Below, in pieces: positions 23,204-36,161 of a stretch of DNA of 64,000 bases (position 1 is the first letter of the stretch; every line of letters starts with the position of its first letter). The stretch is from Straminergon stramineum (taxonomy: Eukaryota > Streptophyta > Bryopsida > Hypnales > Calliergonaceae), in the NCBI GenBank assembly GCA_963920665.1, contig OY987271.1, forward strand, positions 18,169,350 to 18,233,349, written 5' to 3'. Both the position numbers and the translations under genes were made by a program. The notes under the pieces are model-generated. The model was not told the origin of the DNA and ran no database searches. It was given only the letters and a program-made list of their open reading frames with translations.

Positions 23204-25592
23204 ATGGGGGCGGGGCAGAGGGCGGCGTCGGTAGGGCAGGAATTGTTCCTGTATGCCGTCAGTGCGGCGTTGAGTTGCTTGGTGCTGTTCGTCGGGCTAC
23301 GCCACCTGGACCCTAACCGAGCTCAAATCAAGAAAGCGCAGGAGCAGAAGAAGGAGATTGCCAAGCGGCTGGGGCGTCCCCTGATTCAGACCAATAGTTA
23401 TGAGGTACGAGTGCAGGAATTCCAAGAAAAAGAATCGTGCAGAAAGTATTGGAGCGTTTGTAGGGATTTTTGATAATTAGGTTAAGACAGAGGTTCATTT
23501 AATTGGGTTTTTTTCAAGAAGCGAATTCTGGTATGGGCTTTAGGTTTATTGAAGATTCGTTTATGCGATAGAGCTGCCACATAATTCCAGCTGCGGGTAT
23601 CGTGCACTTCTTGGGGTTTCTAATTGGCTAGTTCCTTCGTTTTGAAGTCTTTCTGTTTCGGGTTATCGCAATCCTTTGAAAAAAAATCTCTTTTCACCTA
23701 CGGAGTTGGCGCTCAAGTTGGGTATACGCTCGTGGTGTGCAGCGGAGATTATGAAGTTGAATTACACAATTTCTTGCAGGGCAACCCTTAAGCTCCTTCT
23801 TGGGAACGCTGCTGATCTGAGTACTGCTAATTATCAACCTTAGTCATGCTTACAGAAGGATATTGGCATTTCTGTGGGTTTTCCTTTGGTGTTTCCTCTT
23901 GGATGAGAGCCATAGTGCTCTGTATTTTGTGCTTAGGTCGTTGTGCTGATTAGATTTAGCCTCATTAAATTACAGAAAATTGGGAATGTGCATAAGGAGT
24001 TTCTCAAAACGCTTGAAGTTCGGGGCGCTGAGCTGGGTGACTATCTGACTCATTAGGGCTTTGCTGAACCATATACTATACGTCTGGGAGGCGGAGGGTG
24101 AACGGATTTTATTTATGGTTTGGTTTACGTCATTAACAGGCAATGCCGAGTCTGTTAAAAAGAATATCTTGTGGAAGAGGATACAGGAGTACTTGAGAGT
24201 TTATTTGGGTTGGCCTGGAAGCAAGTCTTTTTAACAAGGTGAGATTGTGATTTTCAGGACATGATAGCGTGTGATGTTATCAACCCAGAAGACATCGATG
24301 TGACTTTCAGTTCCATTGGAGGGCTTGAATATGTGAAGAAATCACTTCATGAATTAGTGATTCTACCTCTGCAGCGGCCTGACCTTTTTACACACGGCAA
24401 GCTTTTACGTCCACAGAAGGGTGTTCTTCTATTCGGCCCACCTGGCACAGGAAAAACACTTCTGGCGAAGGCTATTGCCAAGGAGTCGGGTGCAGTTTTT
24501 ATCAATGTCCGTATTGCAAATTTGATGAGCAAGTGGTTTGGTGATGCTCAGAAACTAGGTACGTTTCTTAATGTAGCATTGTACCTTCTAGAATGGGTCA
24601 GTGATGCTGTAAGATTTTGTTAATGCTTCCACGACCGTCTACCGTAGATTTTATTTTGTATCTGTTCCAACTCTGTGTTGATGTTTGGGTATCAAGTCTG
24701 GCGAAACCTAACTGGCAGTACTTCGCTGCTTCTTTGGTTTGCAGTTACCGCAGTTTTTACGTTAGCTTACAAGCTGCAGCCCTCGATCATATTCATTGAC
24801 GAGGTAGACAGCTTTTTAGGACAGCGTCGCCAGACTGAGCATGAAGCCCTCACAAACATGAAGACGGAGTTTATGGCTCTTTGGGATGGATTTACCACTG
24901 ATCGTAAGATTCTGACTTCTCTTAGCCTGTGAAGCTTGCCGATCACTTTTTCTTCGAAGAAAGTAAGTACTTGCGTTATTTAATACCAGATCAAAACTAT
25001 CACTTTCACAATCGTTTTAACGCAGCTCATGTGTTTTCCAGAAAATGCCCGAGTGATGGTTTTGGCTGCGACGAATAGGCCTTGGGAACTCGATGAAGCA
25101 ATTCTAAGGCGTCTTCCTAGGGCATTTGAAGTGGGGATGCCCGACAGGAAACAGCGCAGCAGCATTTTGAGGGTTATTCTCAAGGATGAGAATTACGAAG
25201 ACGGTGTAGACATCGACCAACTTGCTGCGTTAACCGAGGGTTACAGTGGGTCGGACTTGACGGAATTGTGTAAAGAAGCGGCTTACATGCCCATTCGTGA
25301 TCTGTTGGATGAAGAGAGAGTGCTCGCTGAAGGCGTTGCTGAAGCCAAGGATCCTCGGCCTCTCAAGCAATCTGATTTTCTGAGCGTACTGTCGACTGCA
25401 AGGACTTCAAAGACTGCCGCTTATGAGTACCAGCATAATCGGTTAAGCGCTATGGATGGATCGCATAGTAGGGCTCCAGGGGGATCTGATGATGAGCCTG
25501 TCGATACGTCAGTGACCGACTTGCTCAAACTTCTGGCTGCCTTCGGTGCTGCAAGTAGTGCTGCCAACAGTGCTGCTAATAACAGTCGGTGA
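23204..25592 (+). CDS. Msp1/ATAD1-type outer-membrane AAA ATPase, 4 exons
   Basis: This is a membrane-anchored AAA ATPase of mitochondrial and peroxisomal outer membranes that extracts mislocalised tail-anchored proteins. Exons 23204-23404, 24258-24558, 24745-24903 and 25042-25592 join in frame to 403 residues, and all junctions are GT-AG. An N-terminal membrane segment (FLYAVSAALSCLVLFVGL) is followed by the plant-typical LRHLDPNRAQIKKA and EIAKRLGRPLIQTN. The AAA core has Walker A GPPGTGKT (127-134), NLMSKWFGDAQKL, Walker B IIFIDEVD (Asp186-Glu187), GQRRQTEHEA, sensor-1 VLAATNRPWELDEAILRR with the arginine finger region, and sensor-2-like GYSGSDL. The tail is Ala/Ser-rich (AAFGAASSAANSAANN). 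The 850-bp first intron is unusually long for the gene. The start gives the conserved MGAGQR and membrane anchor directly. Confidence 0.95.
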
Positions 25593-27018
25593 AGGTTGTG
25601 GATGGTTTGTTGGAAGAGGCCATTGAATAGCCAAATGCAGATGAAACATCCTTGCAGCTTGATCCGTATTTTGCAGAAACAAGTTGTATATTGAGGTGCT
25701 TTGGCACTGTGTGAGTTGCAATCTTGGATGGGTGCAACGCTCACCGGAAAGTGCAGGCGCTAATTGTGCACGGCAGTCATGTGTACCCGGCCTTCGATTT
25801 CAAAACAGGTGAAAGGATTCAAAGATATCCTCCTATAATGATTAGGGACGTATGGTCTGTGAATAGTCGTTTATTTACTTTTGCATTCATTAGGTCGAGT
25901 GAATCCTCTCAGATGCATGATGAGGGTCATTTTCCCACAAATAGTGTTAGTCTTTAACCTTTGGGGAAGCCAAGGTAGTCGCTCTGGATTGCGAACCTGT
26001 ATCTAGTTTTCAGTCTCGACGAATTTCTCTTCACTCCACATGAAGCCTCGTTCTATAGCTGGCTGTTAGAAATATGCGTGGATGAGGATTTACATTACTA
26101 CTTCAGCAGCTGAATTCTGGTTATTCACCTGGATTCGGAAACATTCATCATCCTTGGCTCCCGTATTTGTGTACCAGCGTTCGTATACAAATGTATTCCG
26201 TTTAAAATCTGGGAAATGCTTGAGATTGGTGCCTCACTTTGCACCAGTACATTGTTGTTAGAGCACCAAACTTGCTGGCATGGATTGACGTCATGGTACT
26301 GTTGATTGAGCTTCCCTTGATCGGGGCTGTGGACCTTTCTTTTGCAGCACCCGGATTGGCAAGTAACTCCCAATCTTTGTATGCAGGAATAGTATAGAAG
26401 AAAAAACTTGACTGAACACGAAAATAGTTCTTTCCTAACCCCGTAAATAATATTGCTTTCATGGACCGGTATAACTCACTCGTACTTATTCACAAGAGTA
26501 GATTAGACAATAATCAACCTCCACCCAAGCTGCCAACCCACCTCCCAGCTCTCCTCAGGTTATGTAATCAATTTAGAAGCACATAGTTGTCATCCTTTTC
26601 AGACATTCTTATGCGACGCCATCCTAATTTTCCAGCTCCCATCACTTCCTTGGTCGCGATAACATTCTCGACTGTGAGCACTTATCAACTAATAAATCTT
26701 GTGTAGGGTGAATTTCCTGGTCTGTTAAAAGTTTCTCGCAGTGCAGGGGCTAATCGTTTGGCGGATACAGACATATCCGGATATTCCAGACACATTGCAA
26801 ATTTCTCCTAATGACATAAGGTAATGGTAAATTTACTTTAAGGTCACAGTTAGTTCATCGTCGCACTCGAATTCCATACATAGAATCCACACGGTGTCAC
26901 AAATGAGATCTTACCTAGATCGACAATATATAACTGTCCCAACGACTCCGATGTAGAGAAAATTGTGAAAGAATACGTTCAAAGACAAGTATTACACTTT
27001 AGTAATCCTTGACCAAAA
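25593..27018. other. intergenic; right part is an older duplicate of the second PAL flank
   Basis: No gene is supported. From about 26530 to 27018 the sequence aligns, with many substitutions and small gaps, to about 57850-58304 (shared ACCTCCCAGCT, CTTTTCAGACATT, GCGCCATCCT-like blocks). This shows that the PAL duplication originally extended beyond the near-identical block. Confidence 0.55.
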
Positions 27019-27353
27019 ATTGGCTCACGATGGATGGTACCTCGAATTCATCTACACCTCAGATCCTCGACCTCGCCCTTATCCGATGTCCATTGCCGGC
27101 ACATCAAACTGGACCCTAATCGATCTCGGATCGCCCACTATTTACAAATGGATCATGGGACTGTTATATCGAACTCAAACTAAAACGGCTCAAGAATCAA
27201 TCAAGAATCCCTGCAAGCAAGCAGCCTGCATGAAAAGAATTGAATGACACCTCCATGAATTCACGCCATCGACTAAACCTGAACTAACTTACAACGACAT
27301 AGATATTTCCTGAGTCATGTCGATCGATCCAGAGCTAGCTAACTTCAAGCCCC

Positions 27354-29573
27354 TCACTGCTGTTGGGGGAACGGGCCTGGAGCGCCGTTCCATCCTTCCA
27401 CGCACCGCAGCAGCGGCTGGATGAACAGACCCTCCGACATGGCCTCGAACACCTTCTGAATCTCCGTCCCAGGGGACACCGTGCGCAGACCCGACAGCAG
27501 CTGCGTGCCCAGCTCCGCACGGACGAACTGGTACAGCGGAAACGTCCTGCACTCGTGGATGCGGTTGGGCACCGCGGACAAGCCCTTGTTGTCGTACGCG
27601 TCGCGCACCGCGGGCACCACCGAGCGCAGACGCTCCTGCACCTCGGCCTCGAACGCGGGAATCTGCTGAAACACCGCGCCGGACGCTTCCTTGGAAAGCT
27701 TCAGGGCGTGGCCGACCAGCACGGCGCGCAGCTTCTCCATGAGCGGGTACGTCTCGGACGCGGCGTCGTCGATGTAGCTGAACACCGGCTGCCGCTCCAC
27801 CACCAGCAGCAGGTCCTTCTCGCAGAAGCGCGACGGAAGGAGTGTGCCGTCTCGGCTGGCGAACAGCGTCTTCTTGGCCGCCTGCGCGACCACGTGCTTC
27901 ACGGCGCTCTGCATGGTCTCCTCCACATGGCGCAGGTCGATGGCCTGGCACAGCCCCACCAGGAAGGTCGAGCTCATGAGCTTGAGGATCTCCACGGCCT
28001 CCTCGGTTTTGCGAGCGGACACCAAGCCGAGCGAGTTGACGTCCTGGTTGTGCTGCTCCGCGCTCTGCACGTGCGTGGTGACGGGGTTGGCCAGGTAGTT
28101 GAGCTCCGACAGGTACGACGCCATGGCGATCTCCGCGCCCTTCATCCCGTAGTCGAGGCTGGGGTTGGGCCCCCCGCTCAAGTTGGACGGGAGCCCGTTG
28201 TTGTAGTAGTCGTTGACCAGCTCGGAGAACTGCGCGAACATGAGCTTGCCCATGGCGGCCACGGCCAGGCGCAGGTTGTCCATGGACACGCCGATGGGCG
28301 TGCCCTGGAAGTTGCCTCCGTGCAGCGCGATCCCGCGCGCGGCGTCGATGATGGGGTTGTCGTTCACGGAGTTGATCTCGCGCTCGATGGCGTGCGTGGC
28401 GGTGCGGATGACCTCGATCTGGGGGCCCAGCCACTGCGGGGAGGTGCGCAGCGCGTACCGGTCCTGCTTGGGCTTCTTCAGAGGGTCCGTCTCGTTGAGC
28501 TTGGCCGCGGCCTTCATGAAGTCGCTCCCCTCGAGCAGCCACTCCATCACGGCGGCCGCCTCCATCTGGCCCGGGTGGTGCTTCAGCTTGTGCGTGAGCG
28601 GGTCGGCGAACTCGGGCTTGCCCTGCATCACTTCGCAGAACAGCGCCGAAAGCACCTCCGCCAGCAGCGCCAGCAGGTTGGCGTCGAAGCACACGGTGGA
28701 CGCCAAGGCCGAGCCCACCGCGGTGCCGTTCACCAGCGCCAGACCCTCCTTGGGCTGCAGCTCGAACGGCTTCTCCACGCCCGCCAGGCGCAGCGCCTCC
28801 AGCGCACACACCTCCCGCCCGTCGTCGGTGACGGCCCTGGAGTTGGGCCGGGCCGTGAGCAGACCCGCGATGTACGACAGAGGCACCAAGTCTCCGGAGG
28901 CCGTGACGGTGCCTCGCAGCGGCAGCTTGGGCGTGACGTGCGCGTTTAGCAGCTTCTCCATGGCCTCGAGGATCTCCCAGCGGATGCCGGAGTAGCCCTG
29001 CATCAGCGTGTTGGTACGCACCAGCATGGCGGCGCGCGTGGTTTCTGCGGGCAGGCTGTGGCCCTTCACCAGCACGCCGGCGTTCAGGAAGCGGATGAGC
29101 TCGCGCTGGAGCTCCACGCCCTGCTGCGTGCGGCGGTGCGAGGTGGCGCCGAATCCCGTGGTCACGCCGTAGATGTCTCCGCCGTTCATGATTTTGTTCA
29201 GCACCCAGTCGGAGGACTCGTCCACGCGGGCCTTGGCGTTGGCGGCGTCCAGGACCACGTTCACTGCGGGCCTGCGCGCGACGGCGGTGACTTGGCCCAC
29301 GGTGAGGTTCACGCCCTCGATGGCGACCTCCTTGGACTGGAAGTAGGTGTCCACCATCTGCTTGATTTCGTCGAGGTGGTTGCCCTGCAGCTTGGCCGCG
29401 GTCTTGGCCCAGTTGAGAGGATCCGCGGAGACTGGCGCCGTGGGCGCCGATCGCGGGTGTTGGTCGTCGTTGCAGTAGTTCAAGGCCTGCTGCTCCGCGA
29501 GCTTCTGCTTCTTCATGTAGAGAGCGGCGGTGGTGTCGTCCATGTTGGTGGCCATCATGGCTGGTGGCGCCAT
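27354..29573 (-). CDS. PAL: phenylalanine ammonia-lyase, copy 1 (intronless)
   Basis: PAL deaminates L-phenylalanine to trans-cinnamate and ammonia at the entry of phenylpropanoid metabolism; it is a cytosolic homotetramer. One exon encodes 739 residues, full family length. The MIO-forming Ala-Ser-Gly is at 225-227 ([13 protein letters not shown]). The catalytic tyrosine lies in [11 protein letters not shown] (Tyr135). The substrate-selectivity pair is Phe162-Leu163 (LIRFLNAG), which favours Phe over Tyr. [24 protein letters not shown] and [15 protein letters not shown] are also intact. The coding sequence is strikingly GC-rich, unlike its surroundings, so long antisense open frames appear. 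Intronless PAL genes are common in bryophytes, as I recall. The first ATG ([10 protein letters not shown]) was kept; Met6, Met7 or Met11 are alternative starts. Confidence 0.97.
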   Translation of the reverse strand: MAPPAMMATNMDDTTAALYMKKQKLAEQQALNYCNDDQHPRSAPTAPVSADPLNWAKTAAKLQGNHLDEIKQMVDTYFQSKEVAIEGVNLTVGQVTAVARRPAVNVVLDAANAKARVDESSDWVLNKIMNGGDIYGVTTGFGATSHRRTQQGVELQRELIRFLNAGVLVKGHSLPAETTRAAMLVRTNTLMQGYSGIRWEILEAMEKLLNAHVTPKLPLRGTVTASGDLVPLSYIAGLLTARPNSRAVTDDGREVCALEALRLAGVEKPFELQPKEGLALVNGTAVGSALASTVCFDANLLALLAEVLSALFCEVMQGKPEFADPLTHKLKHHPGQMEAAAVMEWLLEGSDFMKAAAKLNETDPLKKPKQDRYALRTSPQWLGPQIEVIRTATHAIEREINSVNDNPIIDAARGIALHGGNFQGTPIGVSMDNLRLAVAAMGKLMFAQFSELVNDYYNNGLPSNLSGGPNPSLDYGMKGAEIAMASYLSELNYLANPVTTHVQSAEQHNQDVNSLGLVSARKTEEAVEILKLMSSTFLVGLCQAIDLRHVEETMQSAVKHVVAQAAKKTLFASRDGTLLPSRFCEKDLLLVVERQPVFSYIDDAASETYPLMEKLRAVLVGHALKLSKEASGAVFQQIPAFEAEVQERLRSVVPAVRDAYDNKGLSAVPNRIHECRTFPLYQFVRAELGTQLLSGLRTVSPGTEIQKVFEAMSEGLFIQPLLRCVEGWNGAPGPFPQQQ

Positions 29574-30052
29574 CGAGTTACTTAAATGGAAATCTTGGGA
29601 AATACTGCCGTGCGCTGAAGTGATCGATGTCGATCCGTCTGCTTCGATTCCGTCAGGGTTGCTCCCTCAATTCCTGATCCAACTTCCAAGAGTCAATCGA
29701 TTGGTATCCACGAAGACTTTTCCACCGAACTAGACTCACTATCAGCCACACTCCCTTCCTTGAAGTTCTTCAAACTGTGTACTAAACGGCAATGGCTATC
29801 CTGTGCGTGTACGTTCGGGATGGTCTTGCTGATTCTGTAACTGTGATACTGTGTAAAATCCTGAATGCGCTGAACTCTGTAGCTTCACTGCTGACGGTGA
29901 GAAACTTCAGGTTCCAGATGATCGTTCAGGTAGTCCCTAAGTGGATGTATATTTTCTAGTTGAAACGATCTGCAGAGGTCTGTGCAATGAAGTTGAACAC
30001 TCGTCAGGAATGCTGGAACTGAGTTATGGAGCTTAGACTTCCAGAGTTGGCA

Positions 30053-30058
30053 TTTATA
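30053..30058 (-). promoter_or_regulatory. TATA box of PAL copy 1
   Basis: On the minus strand CACTATAAATGCC contains TATAAA, about 480 bp upstream of the PAL ATG. This would imply a 5' leader of roughly 450 bp. The identical motif sits at 61339-61344 upstream of copy 2. It was identified by motif only. Confidence 0.45.
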
Positions 30059-30670
30059 GTGGATGAGACTTCGAATCCCAGGAGGCTCTACAGTTCTCGA
30101 GTATTATTGGGTGCCTTTGACCCTAGATTCCACAGGCTCTCGAGTCGTGGAGTCCATGGTGACGTCACGTTCTCCTGTGGGATGCCAACTCGGGTCTCCA
30201 CCTTTTGACCTCCTCGTTGACCCCGAACGCTTTGAAAGGGAAACAGTCAGGGTTGCCGTTTTGTCTCCGGGACTGGAGTTCAGTTGTGACTCTGCGATTT
30301 TGTTGAAATCTGCAGAGCTGTGGAAACCAAAGTTGCTAAAGTTGGAGCTTTTTTGGAGCTTGACCTCAGTTGGGGGTGCGTGTGGAATTAATTGGCTGAT
30401 CGATTCGGGTTCAAGTCCTGGTACCGAAAGCAGCCTTATCAGGTCTTAGTTTGTAGGTCTTAAATTTGACTGTTGTTAGTCTTTTCTTTTGGCGAATGTG
30501 ATTGACTCAAATGCAATTGCAACGCTTTCGCCGGGACTGGTACTCGTAGCCCTGATGACTGGAAGGAATTTCCCGAAACTATCTTATGCTGTGCAGCAAT
30601 TTCTTTGTCTTACACGCAGCAATGGTTGAAGTTTGTCAGTTTGTGGTCCGCCCCGAGTCTAGCGACTGAG

Positions 30671-31617
30671 AGGCATGCTGGTCAGACTTAAAGTTCACTC
30701 TTACTGGACATTCCATTTTTCTGTCTGGCCAAACTTAATTAGTTTTCTGTATTAAAATACACCTTTCAAAAATTTTATATTTTTCTGATGTAGTAATACA
30801 CATCCAAAATTTAACATCATTTTTGCATAATTTAAAACTTTTAAATGAAATTTTTATGTTTTTGTAGGTAATATTTTTGTTAATAATTCTTAAAATTCAT
30901 ATAATTATAAAATTATAAAATTCTCAAAAAATAATGAAAAATTTAGCAAAATTGGAGATGATAGTGATAAGAATCATGGTGTAATTGTGTACTTTTTGAA
31001 CTCATACTAACAGAAATTTGATAGAAAAGTTCAAAAGTGTTGTATTTTAAGCTTTTAAGTAATTTCAAAGTGTCACAAAAATTACAATTTTAACAATTTT
31101 GGAGAAAAATAAAAAGGAATAAGAAGATATTGGAACCACATTTCTTTGTCAAAATCCAAGACATTTAAAAAATCAAGAACTATGTAAAATTCAAGTTTGA
31201 ATCTAAAACCATGTCGCTCCAAGGGCAAGTTTGTCCTTTAAGAATTAAGAGTGATGTTAGCATAGCCAACCTAGTCTAGAGGTGCACCTAAACTTATTCC
31301 TAAGATCCCAAGTATACTATAATATTTGACAAGTGCCAAGTGGGAACTCATCATCTTTTGTTAATTAAGATAGAGCCTATTATTAGTTACACAATCTAAC
31401 TTTAAAATCCTTTTTGTTCCATTTTGCAACTTAAATAGGAAAACAAATTTTTACTTTTGTTTTATTAGTATGAAATCATTTGTCTTTTGTAAAAATGAAG
31501 GATTAGTGGATCACAAAGTCACAATTTTATAATTGCAAATTTTTGAAGAAAAGTGAAGAGGAATCCTATCAAACCAAAAATGTGCTTAAAAACTTTTAAA
31601 CTTTTTACAATAGGTGT
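30671..31617. other. AT-rich intergenic
   Basis: This unique AT-rich DNA begins exactly where the PAL duplication ends. No gene was seen. Confidence 0.5.
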
Positions 31618-32338
31618 GGGTGATTGCAAGAAACACCTGTCCTATTTTGTGTCACATGGTGTGTGCTGATTAGTTTTTTGCCCATAACTTTTGTGTTTTG
31701 GCTCCAAATGACTCAAGATTTATACGGAAGGTACTCATGACTATCATACACTTTTCCTAATTTTTTCCTAATTTTCAAAAATAATTTACTATCCAAAAAT
31801 AGACCCCAATTCAATGTCACAATTGCCAATTTGAAGGTTTTTAGTACTATTTCGAACCCCAAAAAACAGATTTTGGGCTGAAATTTGGATGAAAAGGTCT
31901 TCTAATAGACTTGTAGATATTGAGTGAAGGAATTTTAAAAATAGTTAATTTTTTGTGGTGTGGAAGTCTACAAAGTGAGCTTCTTTCTGCTTGCATTTTG
32001 TAACATATAAAATATTATTTTGGTGGATTTTTTGGTGGATGACCATCTCCATAGAGTTGTTGCAAATGTCCAATTTTTATTTTTTGTATTTACTTAATTT
32101 TACTATTTTTCCTTAATTAAAACATCAAGGTTTGTATTTTCTTGAGACTTAGCACTTTTCAAGTTCTCCTACTTAGAGAATTTTTCTATGCAATTCCTTC
32201 CATGGGTACCTTCATCTTAAAGGTATATACATTAGTTATATTTTTAAATTTTTTAAAAATTAATTTTTTAATTTTAAAGTACTCCCAAAAAAATCAGCAA
32301 AATGCAACAAAATCGACAAGTGTTTCTTGCAATCACCC
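31618..32338. mobile_element. TIR element of the GCAAGAAACACC family, copy 2
   Basis: It begins GGGTGATTGCAAGAAACACC and ends with the inverted GTGTTTCTTGCAATCACCC, with the adjacent CTGTC and GACAA also inverted. It is 721 bp, AT-rich and non-coding. The same family occurs at 10437-11002. Confidence 0.65.
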
Positions 32339-34613
32339 ATTTGTACTATTTTGTAGAATGTCATATTAAAGAAACAAATATTTTTTGTCTTTTCCTATTT
32401 AGAAATGAAGTTATAGGTTATCAACTTCAAACCTACAATTAAAGTGTTATTTAAAATAAATTAAGAAAGTTTTGAAGTGAAATAGAACTTTTAAGTATAC
32501 TTAAAACCTTTTCTTATTTAAATTTAAAGCACAAAAAAACAATGTAAATGACAAACCCCAATTTTAATTTGACAAAGAAGAAGTTGAAATTCCAAAATTA
32601 TATAATGCATAAGTAATCCATCCTTTTGAAACAATATCCCAACATATAGTATAAAATAACCCAAAGATGTGGATATACCATGAAATACAATTGAATGTAC
32701 ACAAGAAAATCATTATTACTACAATATGACCAACTATGTGAACATTTATAAGCCATTTTCTTAGCTTTGGGGTGAAAGCATAGAACACATGCTAACTATG
32801 TTGCATTTGGCGAATTAAGGTAGTACTCGTAGTACTATGAGCTTTTGGAAAAAAATATATTAAAATAAAATATGGATAATTAGTAGAATACTATAAATAA
32901 TGTATTCCTGAAAATTGAGGCCTGAAATAAATTTACTCCAAATGATATGTACAATGGAAATTTTTCATGAAAATAGATGGATTTTTTGTAAATTACTAGA
33001 AAACAGTGAAAACATTGAAAATATTAAACAAAAATAACTCATGTTTAGCAACTAGATGGTGATCAGATTACAAAATTACGTATTGACTTTGGTTAGACAA
33101 TGCAGTGTTCAAAACTAGTATGAATTTCAAGTCTAACAAGAAAAATTCCTAAAAGTTATTATCAATTTGGTGTCACTTCGGAAACTTTTTAAGAACTAAT
33201 TAAAATTCAAAATCTCCACTTTAAATTATTGAGGACTGTAAATTTTAACCTCTTACAAAATGAAAAATGAAAAAATAAAAAATTAATTCATTTAACCACT
33301 GAAGGCCCTATCAACCATTTTATAGTTGTTGTACATTTTTAGGTACCATTTATAAACCAAAAAAATCCTTCTTTTTCAATATGAAATATTTTGTGTGAAT
33401 TAGATTGGTTTGTTTTTCTATTTACATACTAAAAACTAAGATTTTTGTAGTCGAAGTGTCAATCAAAAATTATAAGGAAAAAACTCTATACAATTATTGA
33501 AGATTTACTATTTGGCCCACTATTTGGAAAAGTGTGGATGTTCTCCTAGCTAAATTTGGCATGCTTTTTTTTCACAAATTAATTGAAACTACAATTTTAG
33601 CCAATCATCAAAATTTTCAATTACTAGAGATAGAATAATAGAAATTATACTTTCAATGAATATTTGAAGTTTAATCTTCAAACTTCATTTTAAGCAAATC
33701 TATAAATAGATTTTAAATTTCTAACAATAGAAATACTTTCATCTCTTTCTACTTCACAGTTCACATTGTTTCTTTGATGCAATACTTCAAAAAATTATGG
33801 AACTTATACTTTATAAAAAATATGTGTTTTGTCAAAAATCTTTGGATCTTTAGAGAAATAGGGGTCAATACAGACAACATTGATGTTTGTAAGAGAACTA
33901 AAATATTCAAGAATTTCATTTCTATTGTTAACGTGTTTTGTTTTTTCACCCAATTATTGAAGGGATCATTACTATACTAGCTTTAAGGATATACACATTA
34001 CACCCATACCTCTTTAAAACCAAGAAACCTGAAAAAATGGAAATAACCATTGAGTGTTGATGAAAATTCACTCAATAAATGCACACTCACATTCTCTTAT
34101 GTTACATGGAGTTGCATATAAAATAATGTTATAATCATTAGGAATTCAGTAAGACTAGGAAGGGTTATAGGCCTTAGACAATGAGACCTATTATTGAGGT
34201 AGTCATCTAAAAATGATCCAATTACTTGATAAATGGGTCAATGCATTCTTGAAATTAAAGCCATTCATTGAACATTTTGACTTCAATGGCATTTCTAGAC
34301 TAAATCACCTTCCACTCTTGCTACCCCCAACCATAATCTCTAAGCATCCTAGATGACCAAAAGTGTTCCCAATTTGTTTAAATGTCCAATTCAAAGTGTT
34401 GTAACCTTGCATCTAGTGTTTGAATTTAATAAAACATATTGGTAAATTTGCACTCTGTCTTCTAAATTGTAGGGTAAAATTTTCAAATCAATCCAAGACA
34501 TACTAATTTCTAAGAAGCCATTGAAAGTTCACTTTTTTACTTTTAGTTCACTAAACTACAATTTGACTAGTGTGCCTTGTCCCATTGCCATAGCCAAACT
34601 AAAAATCATAGTA
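32339..34613. other. AT-rich intergenic
   Basis: No gene was seen. TTTAACCACTGAAGGCCC at about 33292 resembles the terminal motif of the TTAA-bounded family, so another copy may start there, but I could not find its other end. Confidence 0.4.
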
Positions 34614-34902
34614 ATGGATGATTGCAAGAAACACTTGTCTTATTTTTTGTCCCCTTGCCCTTGAACACATGGTTTTTTGGTCATAATTTTTTCATCGTAA
34701 GTTTGTTTGTTTTGAAATTTGGATTGAAGGTACACATAAGAGTTTCACACATTCTATAACTTTTTTTAAAAAAAAAATTACTTTACTATTTTCAAGGTGC
34801 CCCCGATTGGGTGTCTACCTTGGCCATTTTAGAGGTTTGGGATCCGAAGTTGCACCCAAAAATGTGAACTAGAAGCTACAAATTAGAGAAGATGGAAGTG
34901 TA
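34614..34902. mobile_element. truncated GCAAGAAACACC-family element
   Basis: GGATGATTGCAAGAAACACTT at about 34616-34636 (one mismatch to the family) starts an element. It shares interior blocks with copy 1 (GATTGGG, TTTGGGATCC-like), but is cut off at the family R repeat starting at 34903. No right terminus was found. Confidence 0.4.
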
Positions 34903-35575
34903 TGTCATGCCCCTATCTCCTTGGGGTGCCCAAAGTGCCTTAATGAGCAAGGAGGACCTTGGGGTGACTTCCCAAGCCTTGCAATAGGCTAAGAAGGGAG
35001 AAACGAGAAACTCTCGAGCAAACAGGGCGTAATAGCGCCTTGGTTACGAAGGGCATAGTGGCATGTCATACATGCTTGGAAATCTCTTGAGAATATGCTT
35101 CTAACCGTCTAGAGAACACATGATTTTCACTAGTAGGCTAGACGTTATGGCCGTTCAAAGTTAGGGGTGTCCTGGTGGTGCCGTGACACTTAAAGGCTAG
35201 GTGTGAGGGGTTCCTAACGAATCACTCAACAAAGCATGGCATGTAGCATATCATTAGAAAGCTACAAAGACAAGGAACCTAGAATGCCAAGCATTACGAG
35301 GTTCTAAGCCATGAGCCAAAAGTTATGGCCAAGAGAAGGGCCGTGGTGAAGGCGTGACGTCACTCTTGATGGACCCGAATCTTTGGAGGGCCATAACTTT
35401 GTGAGAACTTGTCCAAATGTGACGAGTGAGTAGTCCATTGACCTATACTCGTCGCGTAGATATCCAAAATGGGCTCGCATGTGGGATTTGAAGCCCTGAC
35501 GACAAAGTTACGCCGTTTGGAAGTTTGGGAGTCCAAACGGAGTGGGAACTTGAACATCATATTCATTAAAATGGG
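34903..35575 (-). repeat. dispersed repeat, family R, copy B
   Basis: On the minus strand this matches the 54781-55440 part of copy C, joined directly to the 26-bp segment found at 53891-53923. It therefore lacks the 857-bp inverted-repeat unit present in copy C. The left edge begins TGTCATGCCCC, resembling a plant LTR start (TG...). A solo LTR or LTR fragment is possible, but no primer-binding site, polypurine tract or gag-pol was seen. Confidence 0.65.
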
Positions 35576-35869
35576 AGTTTTCCACTGAAATAAGAGTTTT
35601 AAAAGTACTATTTATTATAAATGTGAAAAGAATCTGTGGTCCCTTGACACTAGAAAGCACAACAATCACATACAAAACCTCTGAAGAAATACAAAATTTC
35701 AAAACATCATGCAATAAATGTGAATTGTATTCCAATAAATGAAACATCATAAGCAAATAACTATGTGTTATATGTATATTATCAACAAATCCTTGTACAC
35801 ACATGGCCTATTGTAAGTAACATTCCTAGCAACTAAGTTATTCATCTCCATCAAACGTGTTAGGCACTA
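35576..35869. other. AT-rich spacer
   Basis: This lies between the family R repeat and the foldback element. One open frame of about 98 codons here has no domain. No gene is annotated. Confidence 0.4.
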
Positions 35870-36161
35870 CAAGTAGATTGCTTGAGAAGACAAGAGCATG
35901 GTGATTGAAGAATGAAGTGCATGATGAGCTTTGGCAGGATCTAAGCAAGGAATTTGTAGAAAAACAAATATCCAGACGCCACTGAGCATTCTCATAAATT
36001 GCAATCCTCACAATCTTCTTTAGATTTCAATTTATGAAAATGCTTACAGCGACGCCTTGATATTTTTCATTCTACAACTTCCTTGCCTAGATCCAGTCAA
36101 AGTTCAACATCCGCTTCATTCTTCAATTACCATGCCTTCATCTCCCCAAGCAATCTACTTG
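35870..36161. mobile_element. foldback element with about 130-bp arms
   Basis: CAAGTAGATTGCTTG at the left is mirrored by CAAGCAATCTACTTG at the right. The similarity continues inward (GAATGAAG/CTTCATTC, GGATCTA-GCAAGGAA and complement, CATAAATTG/CAATTTATG) over most of the element. It is non-coding and sits just outside the left limit of the proposed large element. Confidence 0.75.

Larger units (their letters stand above)
27019..30670. repeat. near-identical duplicated PAL block, copy 1
   Basis: Positions 27019-30670 correspond to 58305-61956 at a constant offset of 31,286 bp. This covers the PAL gene, its 5' leader and promoter, and part of the 3' flank. A few substitutions occur in the first 80 bp (27019-27100). 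I saw none in the coding region, where translations of several frames agree. Similarity stops abruptly at GCGACTGAG on the right. Confidence 0.92.

Noticed and set aside
27363..28949. Long open frames antisense to, or in another frame of, both PAL genes (up to 528 codons; equivalents at 58649-60235)
   Set aside because: They arise from the very high GC content of the PAL coding sequence, have His/Arg/Ala-rich composition without domains, and overlap a fully conserved gene.
30405..30435. tRNA-like B-box (GGGTTCAAGTCC) with a weak T-stem, also at 61691
   Set aside because: No matching acceptor stem, D-arm or anticodon arm could be built upstream, so it is not a tRNA gene.
34903..35575. Complete LTR retrotransposon
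   Set aside because: Only a TG-type edge was seen; no second LTR, primer-binding site, polypurine tract or gag-pol remnants lie next to any family R copy.
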